This document shows, in pieces, positions 62,740 through 64,000 of a DNA stretch of 64,000 nt. The notes beneath the pieces are model-generated. The model saw only the letters and a program-made list of their open reading frames with translations, searched no databases and was not told the DNA's origin. A program made the translations under genes and the position numbers. Positions within the stretch are counted from its first letter, which is position 1. Each line of letters opens with the position of its first letter. The DNA comes from Balneolaceae bacterium. GTDB lineage: Bacteria; Bacteroidota; Rhodothermia; Balneolales; Balneolaceae. Location of the stretch: positions 1 to 64,000 of the forward strand of contig SLPZ01000073.1 in the NCBI GenBank assembly GCA_007131725.1, written 5' to 3'.

Positions 62740-63645
62740 ATGAATATACTCACTATCTACCAAAAGGGCGCCTCTCTTGTTTTTGCTTTAATCGTTCTTT
62801 TCACTTATCCCCTTAATGCACAAAACCAGCTTGAGGATGCTATCAGACAGCTATCCGCCGATAATGTATCAGGATATATGCAGCCATTTTTAAATGGTTT
62901 TTCCGGGAATATGAACTCTGGATTTTCGGGTTCAGCAAAAATTGATGATAAATTCACAATCAGGATCGATGCTATTGGTATGGCCACTATGATCGGATCT
63001 TCTGAGGAAGTATACAATGCCGTTCCGCCTTCTCCGTTTGCGCAGCAACCCGTAAGAACGGCTACTGTTTTTGGAGACCAGGGGGCGGTTGTACAGGGGC
63101 CAGAAGGGCTGAGTTATAAATTCCAGAACGGACAACTGGATATGGATTACTTTCCGCTGGTTGCTCCTCAACTGACCATCGGAAATTTCTACAACACACA
63201 ATTAATCTTCCGGTTTTTCACGTATTCAGGCGATTCCGATGTACCGGATATCGACATGATAGGACTCGGCCTGAGGCATGGCCTGAACCAATATTTTGGA
63301 GAGCTTCCGGTTGATATTGCCGCCGGGGTGTTTTTTCAATCCTTTAAGATCGGGGATATCATCAATACCAATTTTTTCTCCGTAAATGGCATGGCCAGCA
63401 AAGAGTTCAGTCTGCTAACCCTATACGGCGGATTGCAATTTGAGTATTCGAACATGAATCTGAACTACACGCTATCGAGCTCCTCTGGTGATCAAGAATC
63501 AGAAGTTGATCTCAGTTTCAGCTCAGATAATTATATACGTGCTATGGCCGGCCTGAATCTTAACCTGGGTGTTGTACACATTCGAACTGATTTCAACCTT
63601 GGAAAAGTCTCTGTTTTGAGCGCATCTATCGGTTTTGGAATCTGA
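62740..63645 (+). CDS. Exported DUF6588-like protein
   Basis: A 301-residue exported protein with a signal peptide (ASLVFALIVLFTYPLNAQ). Then comes QLEDAIRQLSADNVSGYMQPFLNGFSGNMN and a long beta-rich part with Gly/Phe/Tyr alternation, ending VSVLSASIGFGI. This looks like the DUF6588 proteins often found in Balneolota and Bacteroidota, probably outer-membrane or secreted beta-structures. No function is known. It precedes a lipoprotein gene by 50 bp. Confidence 0.7.
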   Translation: MNILTIYQKGASLVFALIVLFTYPLNAQNQLEDAIRQLSADNVSGYMQPFLNGFSGNMNSGFSGSAKIDDKFTIRIDAIGMATMIGSSEEVYNAVPPSPFAQQPVRTATVFGDQGAVVQGPEGLSYKFQNGQLDMDYFPLVAPQLTIGNFYNTQLIFRFFTYSGDSDVPDIDMIGLGLRHGLNQYFGELPVDIAAGVFFQSFKIGDIINTNFFSVNGMASKEFSLLTLYGGLQFEYSNMNLNYTLSSSSGDQESEVDLSFSSDNYIRAMAGLNLNLGVVHIRTDFNLGKVSVLSASIGFGI

Positions 63646-63695
63646 TCAAATTAAAAATCACAAAACTGAAAAAATATTAATCCAATCCTTAAATC

Positions 63696-64000
63696 ATGAA
63701 AAATCAAAGAAAAACTCTACTTGGCCTTTTGGCAGTCGCCCTGCTATATGTTTCGTGTGATGATATGCTGCGGGACAACCTGGTGATGCTCGATGCCGTA
63801 TCCTCATTCACCTATTCTATTGATACAGGCGACAATAATTACTCTGAAACAGAAAGAGTGAACCTGCAAAGTGTGATTGATGATATTGATGGTGATGTGG
63901 AAGATGTCAGTTTTTTCAATATCACGATGCTTGTTAGCGATATTTACGACAGTTCTCCCGAAACTTCTTTCTCGGGGCAGCTTACAGCAAGGCAATCCGG
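63696..64000 (+). CDS. Lipoprotein of unknown function, truncated by the window end
   Basis: A frame from the ATG at 63696 runs off the right edge (101 residues seen). It has a lipoprotein signal (RKTLLGLLAVALLYVSC, Cys21). It continues with an acidic, Ser/Thr-rich mature part (YSIDTGDNNYSETERVNLQS, DDIDGDVEDVSFFNI). It is likely co-transcribed with the DUF6588-like gene and may be its partner. I do not recognise the family from this part. Confidence 0.75.
   Translation, partial: MKNQRKTLLGLLAVALLYVSCDDMLRDNLVMLDAVSSFTYSIDTGDNNYSETERVNLQSVIDDIDGDVEDVSFFNITMLVSDIYDSSPETSFSGQLTARQS

Overview
The window most likely comes from a marine or saline bacterium of the Balneolota/Rhodothermota branch near the Bacteroidota. 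This is inferred from protein content, not from an rRNA gene, as none is present. The clues are a short SigA without region 1.1, Bacteroidota-type promoter motifs (TTG, about 20 nt, TAnnTTTG), a carboxypeptidase-like TonB receptor, a fused 2-oxoglutarate dehydrogenase E2/E1 protein, an OmpP1/FadL-like porin and a DUF6588-type protein. No tRNA, rRNA, CRISPR array, prophage or intact insertion sequence was found. The window is mostly chromosomal core with dispersed palindromic repeats between genes.

Layout. 0-3.3 kb: start of an aconitase gene, then two overlapping HU-family genes (the second a membrane protein with a LysM domain), a Dabb protein and an Smr protein. 3.3-15 kb: a repeat-bearing insert, a TonB-dependent receptor, a SIMPL protein, the tesA/ybbA/ybbP group, a universal stress protein and a beta-barrel protein. 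15-20 kb: an Arg/Ser/Asn-repeat lipoprotein and a beta-propeller histidine kinase with its LuxR-type regulator. 20-26 kb: sigma factor, deoB, a GAF protein with a degenerate GGDEF-like end, and pepF. 26-35 kb: the 2-oxoglutarate dehydrogenase fusion, folE2, a PTPS-II-like pterin synthase, ftsH and thiL. 35-41.7 kb: an ExbB/ExbD operon, a Pal-like lipoprotein, dsbD, and rpsF-rpsR-rplI.

41.8-55.1 kb is a bioenergetic block. On the minus strand lie nuoL, nuoM, a pterin carbinolamine dehydratase and nuoN. Divergent to it is an 11-gene Mrp/Mbh-type cation/proton antiporter cluster. Together they encode six antiporter-like subunits, one of which has lost the conserved transmembrane lysine. 55.5-60.7 kb holds a 1269-residue multi-pass protein with His-rich outer loops and a PAS histidine kinase whose ATPase domain looks dead. 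The end carries a TauE-type exporter, gluconokinase, a DUF6588 protein and a truncated lipoprotein gene.

Themes: (1) envelope and energy functions (Mrp, Nuo, Exb, DsbD, Pal); (2) three pterin genes (folE2, PTPS-II, carbinolamine dehydratase) suggesting tetrahydrobiopterin-like chemistry; (3) several signalling proteins with degenerate catalytic domains; (4) a possible chromosome-to-envelope tether, the HU-TM-LysM protein.
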